From GCA-2720975 sp964467985 (GTDB taxonomy: Bacteria; Planctomycetota; UBA1135; GCA-002686595): DNA of 64,000 nt. The notes beneath the pieces were generated by a model that saw nothing but the letters and a program-made list of their open reading frames with translations, ran no database searches and was not told where the DNA came from. Position numbers and translations under genes: made by a program. The DNA is taken from the NCBI GenBank assembly GCA_964467985.1, contig CAYXTP010000007.1, positions 180,204-244,203 of the forward strand. The letters run 5' to 3'. Below, one piece after another: positions 16,882 through 25,660 of the stretch (position 1 is the first letter of the stretch; every line of letters begins with the position of its first letter).

Positions 16882-17874
16882 TCACCCCCGCTTGAAGCGC
16901 GCTTCCACCTGGCAATACACGAAGCACAGGACGCTGTAGTGGTAGTAGAGCTGGTGTAGGAACATGCCAGCGATCATGTGAACTAGGCCGTTGCGTCGGC
17001 CGATGAGGCGGAAGAACCCGCGGTTTACCCAGAACGCGAGTAGGAGTGCGACGGCACTCACAATCCAGATACGCGCGTCAAGGAACCCTGCAATGACCGA
17101 GATCGTCAGCAGTCCGGACAGGCCCGCCTTCTGTTTCTCCGCCTGACTCACGTTCAAGTTTTCCTCTGCGCCGCCCTGCTCAATGATCATGCGCGTCCAG
17201 GGCAGTGCGCGACCGAAGATGTCGGTCATGACCATGTTGCCCAGAGACCAACGCTTGAGGTGCGTGCAGAGCATGTCCTTGTCTAACAGGATGCGGCCGC
17301 CCTTTTCTCGGAGGCGGTACCCCAGGTCGATGTCTTCCACCATGGGGCGTGGGAAGCGGGCTACGTTGAAGCCGCCGACTTCGAGGTAGGCGGCGCGATT
17401 GACGGCGCCACAACCGCTCCAAAAGGTCGTCGCTTCTCGTTCGCCGTGTTGATGAACCCAGTGGTGACGCAGGTTCATGTACTGAGAGGCGAGGCCGCGA
17501 TAGGGGGGAGAGTCGTCGTAGGAGCCAAACATGGCCACCCGATTGCCCTCGCCTTGACTCAGTTGTTCGCGCACCCTGCGGGGAACATCCGGGTGCACGA
17601 TCACGTCCGAATCCACGAAGAGCACGATCTCCCCACGTGCCTCTTCGACCCCGGCGTTGCGCGCCTTGGCCGGGCCCAGGCACTTTCCACCCGAAGTCAT
17701 GACCCGAGCACCCAGTTCGCGGCAGAGGTCCGGTCCACCGTCGGTGGAGCCGTCGTCTACGACGATCAGCTCCAGGGCCATTCCTTCTCTGACCGCCGCC
17801 AGCAGGGGCTCTAAAACGCGCGGGAGATCATCCCCGGCGTTGAAGAGGGGCATGACTATGCTGAGGGTTCTCAT
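16882..17874 (-). CDS. Glycosyltransferase family 2, membrane-associated
   Basis: 330 residues. GT-A motifs: LSIVMPLFNAG, LELIVVDDGSTDGG, VLFVDSDV (DxD metal site), FWSGCGAVNRAAY and the ED motif in MVEDIDLGYRL. The C-terminal part has membrane segments (LTISVIAGFLDARIWIVSAVAL and HMIAGMFLHQLYYHYSVLCFVY), so it is an inner-membrane-linked transferase of a nucleotide sugar to a lipid-linked or polymer acceptor. The ATG overlaps the upstream deacetylase stop by 4 bases, so the pair is an operon. Confidence 0.92.
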   Translation of the reverse strand: MRTLSIVMPLFNAGDDLPRVLEPLLAAVREGMALELIVVDDGSTDGGPDLCRELGARVMTSGGKCLGPAKARNAGVEEARGEIVLFVDSDVIVHPDVPRRVREQLSQGEGNRVAMFGSYDDSPPYRGLASQYMNLRHHWVHQHGEREATTFWSGCGAVNRAAYLEVGGFNVARFPRPMVEDIDLGYRLREKGGRILLDKDMLCTHLKRWSLGNMVMTDIFGRALPWTRMIIEQGGAEENLNVSQAEKQKAGLSGLLTISVIAGFLDARIWIVSAVALLLAFWVNRGFFRLIGRRNGLVHMIAGMFLHQLYYHYSVLCFVYCQVEARFKRG

Positions 17875-18608
17875 CGGCGCAGGTGATTGGCGACCTTGCG
17901 TAGCGCGGCGCGGCCTTTCAAGTAGGCGCGTGTGCGGGCTCCGAAGATAGGAGCCCAGCGGTTTGGATCGCGCAAGTAGTAGGCATCGATGCGAGGTAGT
18001 TGCAAGGGATCATCCTCTTCCACTCGCCAACGCATGTCGGTGGTTGTTGCCGTGTCGTAGTGCTGTCTCGCTACATCGACGTCAGCTTGCGAATAGGAAC
18101 CGTAGGGGTAGGAGAAGTGGCGCACGGGCAATTGCAGCTCCGCTTCCATTTGAGCCTGGCTGAGCCTCAGCTCTTCTTCTACTGCCTGACCACCCAGCTC
18201 GGGCAGGTGGGGGTGGTGTACGGTATGGCTGCCCAGCTCAATGCCACCGGCTTGAAGTTCACGCAATTGCTCCCAGGACATCAGCTGAAACTCAGGCGCC
18301 TCAGAACCCTGGGTCGGCCAGCGGTTCGTACGACCGACCCAACCGCTCACCACGTACATCAGAGCTGGCACCTGCAGATCAGCGAGCAGGGGCAGGGCGT
18401 GTTCGTGAACTGAGGAAAACCCGTCATCAAAGGTCAGCAAGGCGCGCGGCCGATCGTCCTCCGGTTCGCCCCGGACCAATTCGTCCATGCCCACCAGGGA
18501 CACACCTTCCTCGAGCAACCCTTCGACCAGCGATCGGAATTCGTCTGGCCTGAAGGAAATGACCGAACCACTCGTGTCGAGGGAATGGAAAGTAAGGATC
18601 AGGTCCAT
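17871..18608 (-). CDS. Polysaccharide deacetylase (NodB-type, CE4)
   Basis: 245 residues from ATG 18608 (MDLILTFHSL); a longer frame to 18788 adds a Pro/Arg-rich stretch without homology. NodB motifs: LTFDDGFSSV (Asp-Asp), SHTVHHPHLPEL (metal-binding His-x3-His) and FSYPYGSYS. The enzyme hydrolyses N- or O-acetyl groups of surface glycans or of sugar intermediates. It is translationally coupled to the GT2 gene downstream, suggesting joint action on one glycan. No signal peptide is visible, so a cytoplasmic action on a precursor is possible. Confidence 0.9.
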   Translation of the reverse strand: MDLILTFHSLDTSGSVISFRPDEFRSLVEGLLEEGVSLVGMDELVRGEPEDDRPRALLTFDDGFSSVHEHALPLLADLQVPALMYVVSGWVGRTNRWPTQGSEAPEFQLMSWEQLRELQAGGIELGSHTVHHPHLPELGGQAVEEELRLSQAQMEAELQLPVRHFSYPYGSYSQADVDVARQHYDTATTTDMRWRVEEDDPLQLPRIDAYYLRDPNRWAPIFGARTRAYLKGRAALRKVANHLRR

Positions 18609-19128
18609 GGGCTGGCGGGGGGGGGCGCGGGCGGCTCCGGAGTGAGGGTAGCGCGCAGTCTTGAATCGGACGTCGGGGCGGGGATCTTGCGGGACAACTG
18701 GGGTGCCGGGGATACGGTCTGGACCCATCTGGGGGCCTCCAGGAAGCCAGAGGGAGCTCGGACGGGACTCCCGGTGCCCGGCCTCCAACTCGCGGGCGGG
18801 CCCTCAATCCGATCTGAATGCCCCGTCCTGATGCCATGATGGGGGTTCCCGATGCTCCAGGCGAGTAGGGCGATGAACTACCCAGGGGGGTAGTCCCTTT
18901 TCCGGGACGGCGCTAAGATCCGCGCTCATTGAAGGGTTGACCCCTCGGGCCTCTCGCCTTGTGCGTGCCCTGGAGTCAGCTCACCGAGGGAAGGACATCC
19001 AAGGCCCATGTGGGCCGCAGAGCGCCTTCCCGTCTGAATAGCAACCTGCTCGATTCGTCTACTTCTCGTTCCGAACACCTTCGTGCCAGTGCCAGTAGAG
19101 ACGTCTCGCCAACCTAAGATTGATACCC
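18609..19128. other. Divergent intergenic region with probable leader of the RRM gene
   Basis: 520 bases between the deacetylase start (minus) and the RRM-protein start (plus). It holds a tight dyad at 18877-18894, a TAAGAT hexamer at 18914-18919 whose -35 position would overlap that dyad, and another TAAGAT 8 bases before the RRM ATG (19115-19120). If the first promoter is used the RRM mRNA has a roughly 200-base leader, as cold-induced RNA-binding protein mRNAs often do. No RNA gene recognised. Confidence 0.5.
18877..18894. promoter_or_regulatory. Tight dyad ACTACCC-N4-GGGTAGT
   Basis: Perfect 7-base inverted repeat with spacer AGGG, just upstream of a TAAGAT -10-like hexamer (18914). With a 17-base spacer its right arm would overlap the -35 region, the classical place for a repressor. 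It could also form an RNA hairpin. Regulator unknown. Confidence 0.4.
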
Positions 19129-19431
19129 ATGGGCAAACGCCTTTACGTCGGTAACCTGAGTTACGACACCACAGAAGATTCTCTCCGCACCGCATTTGAA
19201 GCTGATGGCCGTTCCGTTACGGACATCCTCATCATGACTGACCGCGAAACCGGCCGCCCCCGCGGCTTCGGCTTCGTCGAGATGTCCTCCGATTCCGAAG
19301 CGCAAGCTGCGATCGAGGCCATGAACGGCGCCAACTTGGACGGCCGTGACTTGACCGTCAACGAAGCTCGCGAGCGTCAGCCCCGCGGCGGCGGCGGCGG
19401 CGGCGGTGGTGGTGGCGGTGGTCGCTGGTAG
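19129..19431 (+). CDS. Glycine-rich RRM RNA-binding protein
   Basis: 100 residues from ATG 19129 (MGKRLYVGNLSYDTTEDSL). A single RRM fold at 1-80: RNP2 LYVGNL and RNP1 RGFGFVEM, with aromatic residues for stacking RNA bases. The tail is a run of 12 glycines, then Arg-Trp. Bacterial homologues (cyanobacterial Rbp, planctomycete RRMs) are cytoplasmic single-stranded RNA binders, often cold-induced (family knowledge). The Gly run is encoded by GGC/GGT repeats and is length-variable in relatives. A clear intrinsic terminator follows at 19458. Confidence 0.95.
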   Translation: MGKRLYVGNLSYDTTEDSLRTAFEADGRSVTDILIMTDRETGRPRGFGFVEMSSDSEAQAAIEAMNGANLDGRDLTVNEARERQPRGGGGGGGGGGGGRW

Positions 19432-19457
19432 ACCCCTGCTACACTGAATTCTTAAGT

Positions 19458-19499
19458 GAAGACCGCTCGGGCCTCTGGCTTGGGCGGTCTTCCTTTTTG
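19458..19499 (+). terminator. Rho-independent terminator after the RRM gene
   Basis: A 9-base perfect stem GAAGACCGC / GCGGTCTTC (19458-19466 with 19484-19492), 17-base loop, followed by C-TTTTT. It ends transcription of the RRM gene just before queC. Confidence 0.9.
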
Positions 19500-19507
19500 T
19501 CACTCCC

Positions 19508-20230
19508 ATGACCTCTTCAGCCCCTCTCTCCGGCAAAGCCGTCTGCCTTCTCTCCGGCGGCATGGACTCAGCCGTGACCCTAGCTGAGGCCAGGGCCCAA
19601 GGACTGGACGTGTACGCCCTCTCCTTCCGCTACGGGCAGCGCCATGGAGTCGAGCTCGACGCTGCACAAGAGGTCGCACGCGCCGGTGGAGCCGCCGATT
19701 GGAGAGTGGTCACCCTCGACTTGGGGGCCCTGGGGGGCTCGGCCCTGACCGACGACTTGCCAGTGCCCAAGGACAGGGCCGAAGCGGATATCGGCCGGGG
19801 TGTTCCCTCGACCTACGTCCCGGCACGCAACACCGTGTTCCTGTCGGTGGCCCTTGGTTGGGCCGAGATCCTGGGCGCGCGCGATATCTACCTGGGCGTG
19901 AACGCGGTGGACTATTCGGGCTATCCGGACTGTCGCCCCGAGTTCCTGACCGCTTTCGAGGACCTCGCGCAACTCGCCACCGCAGCCGGGACTGAAGGCG
20001 GCGAGCGAATCCGCATCCACGCGCCCCTGTTGAGCCTGGACAAGGCAGCGATCGTGCGGCGTGCCGCCGAATTGAATGTGGATCTGGGGCTGACTCACAC
20101 CTGTTATGACCCGCTTCCGTCGGGCGCGTCCTTCCTGGCCTGTGGGCGCTGCGACGCTTGCCAACTGCGGCTCAAGGGCTTTGCGGAAGCGGGTTGCGAG
20201 GACCCCATTGCCTACGCGCCATTGCCTTAG
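19508..20230 (+). CDS. queC: 7-cyano-7-deazaguanine synthase QueC
   Basis: 240 residues. QueC converts 7-carboxy-7-deazaguanine to preQ0 with ATP and ammonia, on the queuosine tRNA-modification pathway (family knowledge). Evidence: PP-loop ATP motif LLSGGMDSAV at 13-22, LSFRYGQRH, TYVPARNTVFLS, and a C-terminal zinc site with C-x8-Cys-type spacing (HTCYDPLPSG, then ACGRCDACQLR). Length is normal (about 220-240). No queD, queE or queF is adjacent. It starts an apparent five-gene run (queC, mazG, ExbD-like, ABC ATPase, permease). Confidence 0.97.
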   Translation: MTSSAPLSGKAVCLLSGGMDSAVTLAEARAQGLDVYALSFRYGQRHGVELDAAQEVARAGGAADWRVVTLDLGALGGSALTDDLPVPKDRAEADIGRGVPSTYVPARNTVFLSVALGWAEILGARDIYLGVNAVDYSGYPDCRPEFLTAFEDLAQLATAAGTEGGERIRIHAPLLSLDKAAIVRRAAELNVDLGLTHTCYDPLPSGASFLACGRCDACQLRLKGFAEAGCEDPIAYAPLP

Positions 20231-20239
20231 ACTCTGTCA

Positions 20240-21112
20240 ATGGAAAGTGACTCCCCGCCGACCGAGCTGCGTCCCCCAGAGCCGGTTGAGGTCGATGACC
20301 CGCGGGTGACGTCTTTTCGACTCCTGCTGGGCATCGTGGACCGACTGCGCGAGCCGGACGGCTGCCCTTGGGACCGGGAGCAGACCTTGGAGTCCATGGT
20401 TCCACACCTGATCGAAGAGGCCCACGAATTGGTCGAGGCCATTGAAGGCGGGCAAGACGTGGCAATCCTGGGCGAGGCTGGCGACTTGCTGCTCAACGTC
20501 CTGTTGATCGCGCGCATCGCGGAACAGGACGGGCGTTTTGATCTGACCCGCATTTGCGAAGCGATCAATGCCAAGCTCATTCGGCGGCATCCGCATGTGT
20601 TCGGTGACGCGCAAGCCAAGGACACTACACAGGTTCTCGATCGCTGGGAGCAGATCAAGAAGGCCGAACGGGCTGAGGCCGACGAAGACTCGAGTGCCCT
20701 GGCGGGCATCCCGCGCGGGATGCCCGCCTTGTTGCGCGCCAAGCGGGTCTCGGGAAAGGCCGTCACCGCTGGCTTTCGTTGGCGGGACGTGGAGGGCTCG
20801 CTGGACAAGCTGCGCGAGGAGGTAGCGGAGTTGGAAGCGGCCTTGCCCGCTGCAGCTCTCACCAGCCTGGGTTCCCCCGACCTCGACGAGGAGGCTTGGA
20901 ACGCAATCGACCACGAGCTAGGGGACGTGCTGATGGCGGCGGCGTTCCTCTCCGCCTACCTTGGACGTGACCCTGAGGCTCTGGTCAAACGCGCCCTGCT
21001 TCGGTTTGAGTCCCGCTTCCGGACCATGGAAGAGGACCTCGACGGCGACTTGCACCGAGACCTGGACGAGCTCGTCATGGCCTGGACGAGGGTCAAACAA
21101 CGCACGCAGTAG
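20240..21112 (+). CDS. mazG: Nucleoside triphosphate pyrophosphohydrolase MazG
   Basis: 290 residues; hydrolyses (d)NTPs to NMP and PPi, a house-cleaning and stringent-response-related function in homologues. It has two MazG halves: N-terminal CPWDREQTLESMVPHLIEEA, EAGDLLLNVLLIARIAEQ, and KLIRRHPHVFGD; the C-terminal half has a second helical EExxE/ExxD pair (LREEVAELEAAL, HELGDVLMAAAFLSAY). Acidic residues for Mg are conserved in both halves. It starts 9 bases after queC. A TAGACT hexamer overlaps the queC stop and lies 6 bases before this ATG. Confidence 0.96.
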   Translation: MESDSPPTELRPPEPVEVDDPRVTSFRLLLGIVDRLREPDGCPWDREQTLESMVPHLIEEAHELVEAIEGGQDVAILGEAGDLLLNVLLIARIAEQDGRFDLTRICEAINAKLIRRHPHVFGDAQAKDTTQVLDRWEQIKKAERAEADEDSSALAGIPRGMPALLRAKRVSGKAVTAGFRWRDVEGSLDKLREEVAELEAALPAAALTSLGSPDLDEEAWNAIDHELGDVLMAAAFLSAYLGRDPEALVKRALLRFESRFRTMEEDLDGDLHRDLDELVMAWTRVKQRTQ

Positions 21113-21139
21113 ACAACATTCCTTACCACCCAAAGAAAC

Positions 21140-22039
21140 ATGTATTTTCCGATCGCTCTCGCACTCATGTCATTCCTTCAGGACAGCGGCCCCGACGACA
21201 AGCCCTATCCGGAAATGGTCTTGCCGCATGTGATCCACGGCAGACCCGACAAGTTCGATGCCCAGAGGCCCGTGGTCAACGTGCGCATTGACGGAATGGT
21301 GCTGATGGGGGATGCGGTCTATCTAGACGGGACGTTCAAGGGCGAGGATGCCAGGCGCGGCTGGGCCAACCTGCGCAAGGAACTCGCTCGGGTTTGTGAG
21401 CCCATGGGCTTCTCGACTCCGGCATCGGGGGGCGGCAAGGTGCGCAAGGGCAGCGTTCTCGTGCGGGCCGATTTGAACTCGCCTTTCGTCATGACTCTGG
21501 GAGTGATGGAAGCGCTGACGTCCGCCGAGGTCCTGGTCCGCCGCATAGACTTTGCTGTGGGCGATGCACGGGCTCCGAAGTTCGACCCCGCCATCGGCCT
21601 CGTCCCCCAGTCCGTACCCCAACACGTCTTGCATTACGTCATCCCGACGGCCCCGCAGGAGGTCATGGAAGAAGAGGAGTCCGAAGAGGGTACCCCGCCG
21701 AAAACCCGTCGTCCGCCTGCACCCGTGTTCAGCATCCGTGTCAAGAAAGCCGGCACCCGCCTAAACGTTCAGCGCGCCGAATCGCAACCCTGGGAGGGAG
21801 ACGGACGCTTTCGATTCGACATGTCCACGCGCCATGTGGAGTACTCGGTGGGGACGTCCAAGGTGCTCGGTTATGGTGCCTTCCAAAAGGTGCTGCAGGG
21901 CATGCGTTCGACCATCAAGGGCGAGCAGGTGGTACTCAACCTAGGCCCACAGGTGACGGCGGCGGAGGCCCTGAGTCTCTACGACTCACTACTCGGACTT
22001 GGAGTGAAGAACGTGTTCTTCAGCAAGGGCCGGCTTTAA
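21140..22039 (+). CDS. ExbD/TolR-like periplasmic-domain protein (tentative)
   Basis: 299 residues. The N-terminal MYFPIALALMSFLQDS may be a short signal or anchor. The region 60-155 matches the ExbD/TolR periplasmic pattern: VNVRIDGMVLMGDAVYLDG, WANLRKELARV, then VLVRADLNSPFVMTLGVMEA and LVRRIDFAV. A later segment (EQVVLNLGPQVTAAEALSLY, LGVKNVFF) looks like a second, degenerate copy. No typical ExbD N-terminal TM segment with the conserved Asp is seen, so proton-driven motor function is not supported. The stop overlaps the ABC ATPase start by one base (TAATG). A role beside the exporter is inferred from position only. Confidence 0.6.
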   Translation: MYFPIALALMSFLQDSGPDDKPYPEMVLPHVIHGRPDKFDAQRPVVNVRIDGMVLMGDAVYLDGTFKGEDARRGWANLRKELARVCEPMGFSTPASGGGKVRKGSVLVRADLNSPFVMTLGVMEALTSAEVLVRRIDFAVGDARAPKFDPAIGLVPQSVPQHVLHYVIPTAPQEVMEEEESEEGTPPKTRRPPAPVFSIRVKKAGTRLNVQRAESQPWEGDGRFRFDMSTRHVEYSVGTSKVLGYGAFQKVLQGMRSTIKGEQVVLNLGPQVTAAEALSLYDSLLGLGVKNVFFSKGRL

Positions 22040-22800
22040 TGGGTCAGCCTCTCGTTCGCACGACCGGTCTCTTCAAATTCCACGGGGAGGGTGGCGATTC
22101 GAACGCCATTTTGCGCGACGTTTCCTTCTCGGTCGATGCCGGAGAATTCGTGTGCATCATGGGGCCCAGCGGGTCGGGCAAAACGACCCTCCTGCACTTG
22201 CTGTCGGGCCTCGATGCCCCCTCTGCGGGTTCCGTGGAATTGGGGGGCGTGGCTCTTGCCGGTCTGGGTACCCGCGAGCGCACCCTGCAGCGCCGCAGCC
22301 AGGTGGGTTATGTGTTTCAGTTCTTCAACCTGATGCCCAACCTATCCGTGCGCGAGAACATCCTCCTGCCACTGGCCATCGCCGGGCAGAACAGCGATGC
22401 CGGTCACGCCTCCCTGCAAGAGCTGTCCCAACGCCTCTCAATCGAAGCACGCCTGGACGCCTTTCCGCATCAGCTCTCCGGAGGCGAGATGCAGCGCTGT
22501 TCAATAGCGCGCGCGTTGATCGGCGGCCAACCCCTTTTGCTGTGCGACGAGCCCACCGGCAACCTCTCTCAGAAGGCGGGTGCCGAAGTCATGAACCTGT
22601 TGCGCGGCTGCGTCGAGCACGCGAGTGAAGGAAAGCGGGGGCGTTCCGTCCTGCTCGTGACCCACAATCCGCGCGATGCGGCCTGTGCGGATCGCGTGCT
22701 GTTTCTCGTAGACGGCAGCTTGGCACCCGAAGCGTCTTTGCAGGGTCCCGACCTGACCGTGGAGGCCGTGCACGACGCCCTCAAGGGACTCTCGATCTAA
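22039..22800 (+). CDS. ABC transporter ATPase, LolD/MacB-type
   Basis: 253 residues. Walker A GPSGSGKTT, Q loop (YVFQFFNLMPNLSVREN), signature LSGGEMQRCSIARAL, Walker B LLLCDEPTGNL and H-loop His (LLVTHNPRDAA). The FFNLMPNLSVREN segment is typical of ATPases paired with FtsX-type permeases (LolD, MacB, FtsE-like). It energises the permease encoded 7 bases downstream. Such systems move lipoproteins, peptides or signals between membranes rather than small nutrients. Confidence 0.95.
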   Translation: MGQPLVRTTGLFKFHGEGGDSNAILRDVSFSVDAGEFVCIMGPSGSGKTTLLHLLSGLDAPSAGSVELGGVALAGLGTRERTLQRRSQVGYVFQFFNLMPNLSVRENILLPLAIAGQNSDAGHASLQELSQRLSIEARLDAFPHQLSGGEMQRCSIARALIGGQPLLLCDEPTGNLSQKAGAEVMNLLRGCVEHASEGKRGRSVLLVTHNPRDAACADRVLFLVDGSLAPEASLQGPDLTVEAVHDALKGLSI

Positions 22801-22807
22801 GGCGGCC

Positions 22808-25405
22808 ATGGGTCTCGCTACCACTGTTGCCCGGCGCAGCCTGCTGCAACGACCGGGCAGGACGCTCTTTTCTTTGCTGGGCATTGCCCTCGGAATCGCC
22901 ACCGTGGTCGCGGTCGTGGTCCTGGACCACAACACAATTGTGGGTCTCACCGGAGCCCTGCGTGAAGGCGGGTCACCGGACATCGAGCTGCGTGCCGTCC
23001 AGGGAGTGACGGAACTGGACGAAATCGAAGGCGTCAGTTTGGCGGCTCGTTACTTCCAGGCCGACGCCAGCGTCTCAACCAAGCCGGCTGGGACAGAGGG
23101 TCGCGACGACCGGCGGCGCGCGAGTCTGGTAGCCATCGACGCCGAATTGGCTCCCCAATTGGGCGTCTATCGTCTGGCCGACGGCAGCGACCTGCCTGTG
23201 TCCGAGGCGACAGGACAGCGCGCTGTACTGATCGGTACCAAGTTGGCGGAGAAGCTCGACGCCACGATCGGTGACCCACTTTGGATCTCCCGTCCCCGTC
23301 GGCCGGGCAAGAGTGTCTGCGAAGACGGCCAACTGGTGGAGACTCTAGCGCCCGAAGTCGCTCCACTGGAACTGGAGTTTGTCGTGTGTGGCGTGCTCAC
23401 CCGCGAACAACTCGGTCGCCAAGGATCAGGAATGGTCGTCATGGTCGACTTTGACCTTGGAGAGCGACTCTACGCGGGTGTTCACATCGACCGTCGGTGG
23501 TGGGCGCGACGAGATCCCGGCGTGGACGTCGAGCGGCTCAAGTCGACCTTGGCGCGCACACACTCCTATGAGTTGAACAAGGCCGCCGTTCTCGGTCAGG
23601 CCGCCGACGAACGTGCTTTTCGCACCGGCGTGAACATGGCGGGCTTGATGGCCCTGTTGCTCGGCCTCTACGTCATTTTTCACACCCTCTCCATGTCGCT
23701 CACCGAACGCATGCGCGAGGTGGGAACACTGCACGCACTGGGGACGACCCGCTCACAGGTGAGCCGCATCTTCTTGCTGGAGGCTGTGGCACTGGCCGGT
23801 AGTGGAGCCGCGCTCGGGCTGGTCGGCGGGTTAGCCCTGGCCAAGGTTCTGCTCCGCTTGGGAATTACCACCTTGGGTGTGGGCAAGCACGTCCAGGTGT
23901 TTCTCGTTCCCTGGGAAGTGGTCTTGCCCCTCGCGGGTCTGGGATTCTTGATCGCGTTGGTGGGGTCGGTCTATCCACTCGTCGCACTGGGGGGCACGAG
24001 CAGTGTGGGCGCACTGCGCGGCGACGTAGCTCTGCGGGACACCCGATTGGGCCTGCGCTTTCACCTGTTCTACGCCCTGATCCTGGGCTTGATCCTGCCA
24101 GGCGCTTACTTCGTCGTCGTTCCAATCGTCGGTGAGGCGACCACGGAACTGGTGATGGTCCTGCTCTCGGTCATCGGTGTGTTGGGCTTGCTGGGCATGA
24201 TGGCCATGGTGCTGCCGGGACTGCTTTCTGCGGCGAGCGCCCTCTTGATTCGGCCCTTCGTAGCCTTCTTTCCCTTTGCCGCACACCTAGCCGTGCGCAC
24301 GATCCGATCTTCGTCCTCGCGCATCGGAGTCAGCGCTGCTTCCCTGGCACTCGTCACTGCGGGCCTCGTGGGTCTGAAAGGCATGACCCGTAGCCTCGAG
24401 GGTGAGGTCGAGGTCTGGGCTGCGGAGGCCGTGCAGGACAAGGTCTGGGTGCGCGACATGCCGCCGACCGAGTTTGAGGCACTCAGTAAGCACCTGCACA
24501 CTTACCCGGGAGTGCTCGGTGTGGAGAAGGGCAATGCCCGAGTGCATGCTCCCTTCCTGATCATGGGGGTGGAGGTGAGTGAGCTCGCGGAGTACGGGCC
24601 CTGCAAGGACGAACCCAGCTTGCTGCGCGCACTCAGTAGGCGTCAAGGCATGATCCTCTCCCGACGATTGGCCAAAGATCTGGCCTACGAGGTGGGTGAT
24701 CCGATTCACCTCGCGCGCGCCAACGGCGTCGTCGAGACCTTCCACGTGGTTGCCATCAGCGACGCCTACGGGCACTACCCGTTCCCCGACGAGCGCATGT
24801 ACGGCCTCATTGCGGATGACCACATGGAGGCCTTCTACTGTGTGGACACGAAGACTGTGACCGAGGTGGCCGTGCGCATGACCGCCGACGCGGACCTGGG
24901 AGTGGTGGAGGCCGCGGTCTTTGACTTCCACAAGGGCCCTCACAGGATTCACTTCCGTACCGGAAAAGAAGTCCTCGATGATCACATCTACGACATCAGA
25001 CGGGACTTCACCCTGTTCGACATTCTGATCCTCTTGACGGCTTCACTGGCAGGGTTGGGAGTGTTGAACGGTCAATTGCTGTCGGCTCTGGAGAGGACCA
25101 AGGAGATTGGAGTTCTCTCGGCATTGGGTGTCACGCGCCGACAGGTGACGGGCATGGTGCTGCTGGAGTCGGCGGCCGTGGGTTTGGTGGGGGGTGGCCT
25201 GGGGGTGTTGCTAGGCGTGGCAGGAGTGCCGCTTGTAGTGGGCAGTTTGGAGCGCATCGCGGGGCTGACCTTGCCTCTGGATGGGGCCGGCCCCTGGGCA
25301 TGGGTAGGGTTCTTGGGCGCCGTGATCGTGGCCCTCTTGGCCAGCCTCTACCCCATTTGGCGCATGAATCGGACGGACGCCGTGCGCTCGGTGCGGACGG
25401 GCTAG
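22808..25405 (+). CDS. FtsX/MacB-type ABC permease
   Basis: 865 residues. TM1 near the N-terminus (FSLLGIALGIATVVAVVVL), a roughly 240-residue extracytoplasmic MacB-PCD-like domain, FtsX domain 1 with TMs (MAGLMALLLGLYVIFHTLSM; LEAVALAGSGAALGLVGGLAL; a third at about 370), a central set of TMs (FYALILGLILPGAYFVVV; VMVLLSVIGVLGLLGMMAM), a second extracytoplasmic domain, and C-terminal FtsX domain 2 (TASLAGLGVLNGQLLS, LLESAAVGLVGGGLGVLLG). The EIGVLSALGVTRRQV coupling loop and its N-terminal counterpart EVGTLHALGTTRSQV are both visible. Substrate unknown; LolCE- or AttF-like lipoprotein release is possible. Confidence 0.93.
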   Translation: MGLATTVARRSLLQRPGRTLFSLLGIALGIATVVAVVVLDHNTIVGLTGALREGGSPDIELRAVQGVTELDEIEGVSLAARYFQADASVSTKPAGTEGRDDRRRASLVAIDAELAPQLGVYRLADGSDLPVSEATGQRAVLIGTKLAEKLDATIGDPLWISRPRRPGKSVCEDGQLVETLAPEVAPLELEFVVCGVLTREQLGRQGSGMVVMVDFDLGERLYAGVHIDRRWWARRDPGVDVERLKSTLARTHSYELNKAAVLGQAADERAFRTGVNMAGLMALLLGLYVIFHTLSMSLTERMREVGTLHALGTTRSQVSRIFLLEAVALAGSGAALGLVGGLALAKVLLRLGITTLGVGKHVQVFLVPWEVVLPLAGLGFLIALVGSVYPLVALGGTSSVGALRGDVALRDTRLGLRFHLFYALILGLILPGAYFVVVPIVGEATTELVMVLLSVIGVLGLLGMMAMVLPGLLSAASALLIRPFVAFFPFAAHLAVRTIRSSSSRIGVSAASLALVTAGLVGLKGMTRSLEGEVEVWAAEAVQDKVWVRDMPPTEFEALSKHLHTYPGVLGVEKGNARVHAPFLIMGVEVSELAEYGPCKDEPSLLRALSRRQGMILSRRLAKDLAYEVGDPIHLARANGVVETFHVVAISDAYGHYPFPDERMYGLIADDHMEAFYCVDTKTVTEVAVRMTADADLGVVEAAVFDFHKGPHRIHFRTGKEVLDDHIYDIRRDFTLFDILILLTASLAGLGVLNGQLLSALERTKEIGVLSALGVTRRQVTGMVLLESAAVGLVGGGLGVLLGVAGVPLVVGSLERIAGLTLPLDGAGPWAWVGFLGAVIVALLASLYPIWRMNRTDAVRSVRTG

Positions 25406-25417
25406 GACCCGCCTCGG

Positions 25418-25447
25418 ACCCCGGTCGCGATCCACTGCGGCCGGGGT
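25418..25447 (+). terminator. Strong hairpin after the ABC permease gene
   Basis: An 11-base stem (ACCCCGGTCGC / GCGGCCGGGGT, one G-T pair) with an 8-base loop, 12 bases after the permease stop. There is no U-tract, so it may be a Rho-assisted terminator or mRNA 3'-end stabiliser. Confidence 0.5.
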
Positions 25448-25468
25448 AGACTTGTCCCTGTTGGCGGC

Positions 25469-25474
25469 TATACT
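25469..25474 (+). promoter_or_regulatory. Probable -10 element of the tRNA-Asp promoter
   Basis: TATACT lies 14 bases before the mature tRNA start; a weak -35 (TAGACT) lies 16 bases upstream. Confidence 0.5.
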
Positions 25475-25488
25475 CCGCCCGACAACGC

Positions 25489-25565
25489 GGGGATGTAGCT
25501 CAATTGGTTAGAGTGCCGGCCTGTCACGCCGGAGGTTGCGGGTTCAAGTCCCGTCATCCTCGCCA
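25489..25565 (+). tRNA. tRNA-Asp (GTC)
   Basis: A 77-base cloverleaf. Acceptor GGGGATG pairs with CATCCTC, D stem GCTC/GAGT, anticodon stem CCGGC/GCCGG with loop CTGTCAC (anticodon GTC), T arm GCGGG-TTCAAGT-CCCGT, discriminator G, and encoded CCA. It lies between the ABC exporter operon and the ribonuclease D gene. Confidence 0.97.
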
Positions 25566-25660
25566 TCTTTCGCTTGCCAGCTGGGTCGTCCGCCAGCTGG
25601 ACCTCTCTAGTTCTTTCTGGCGCCGGGCTCGCTCTCTCGCCGACTCGCTTCCCGGTCCCC

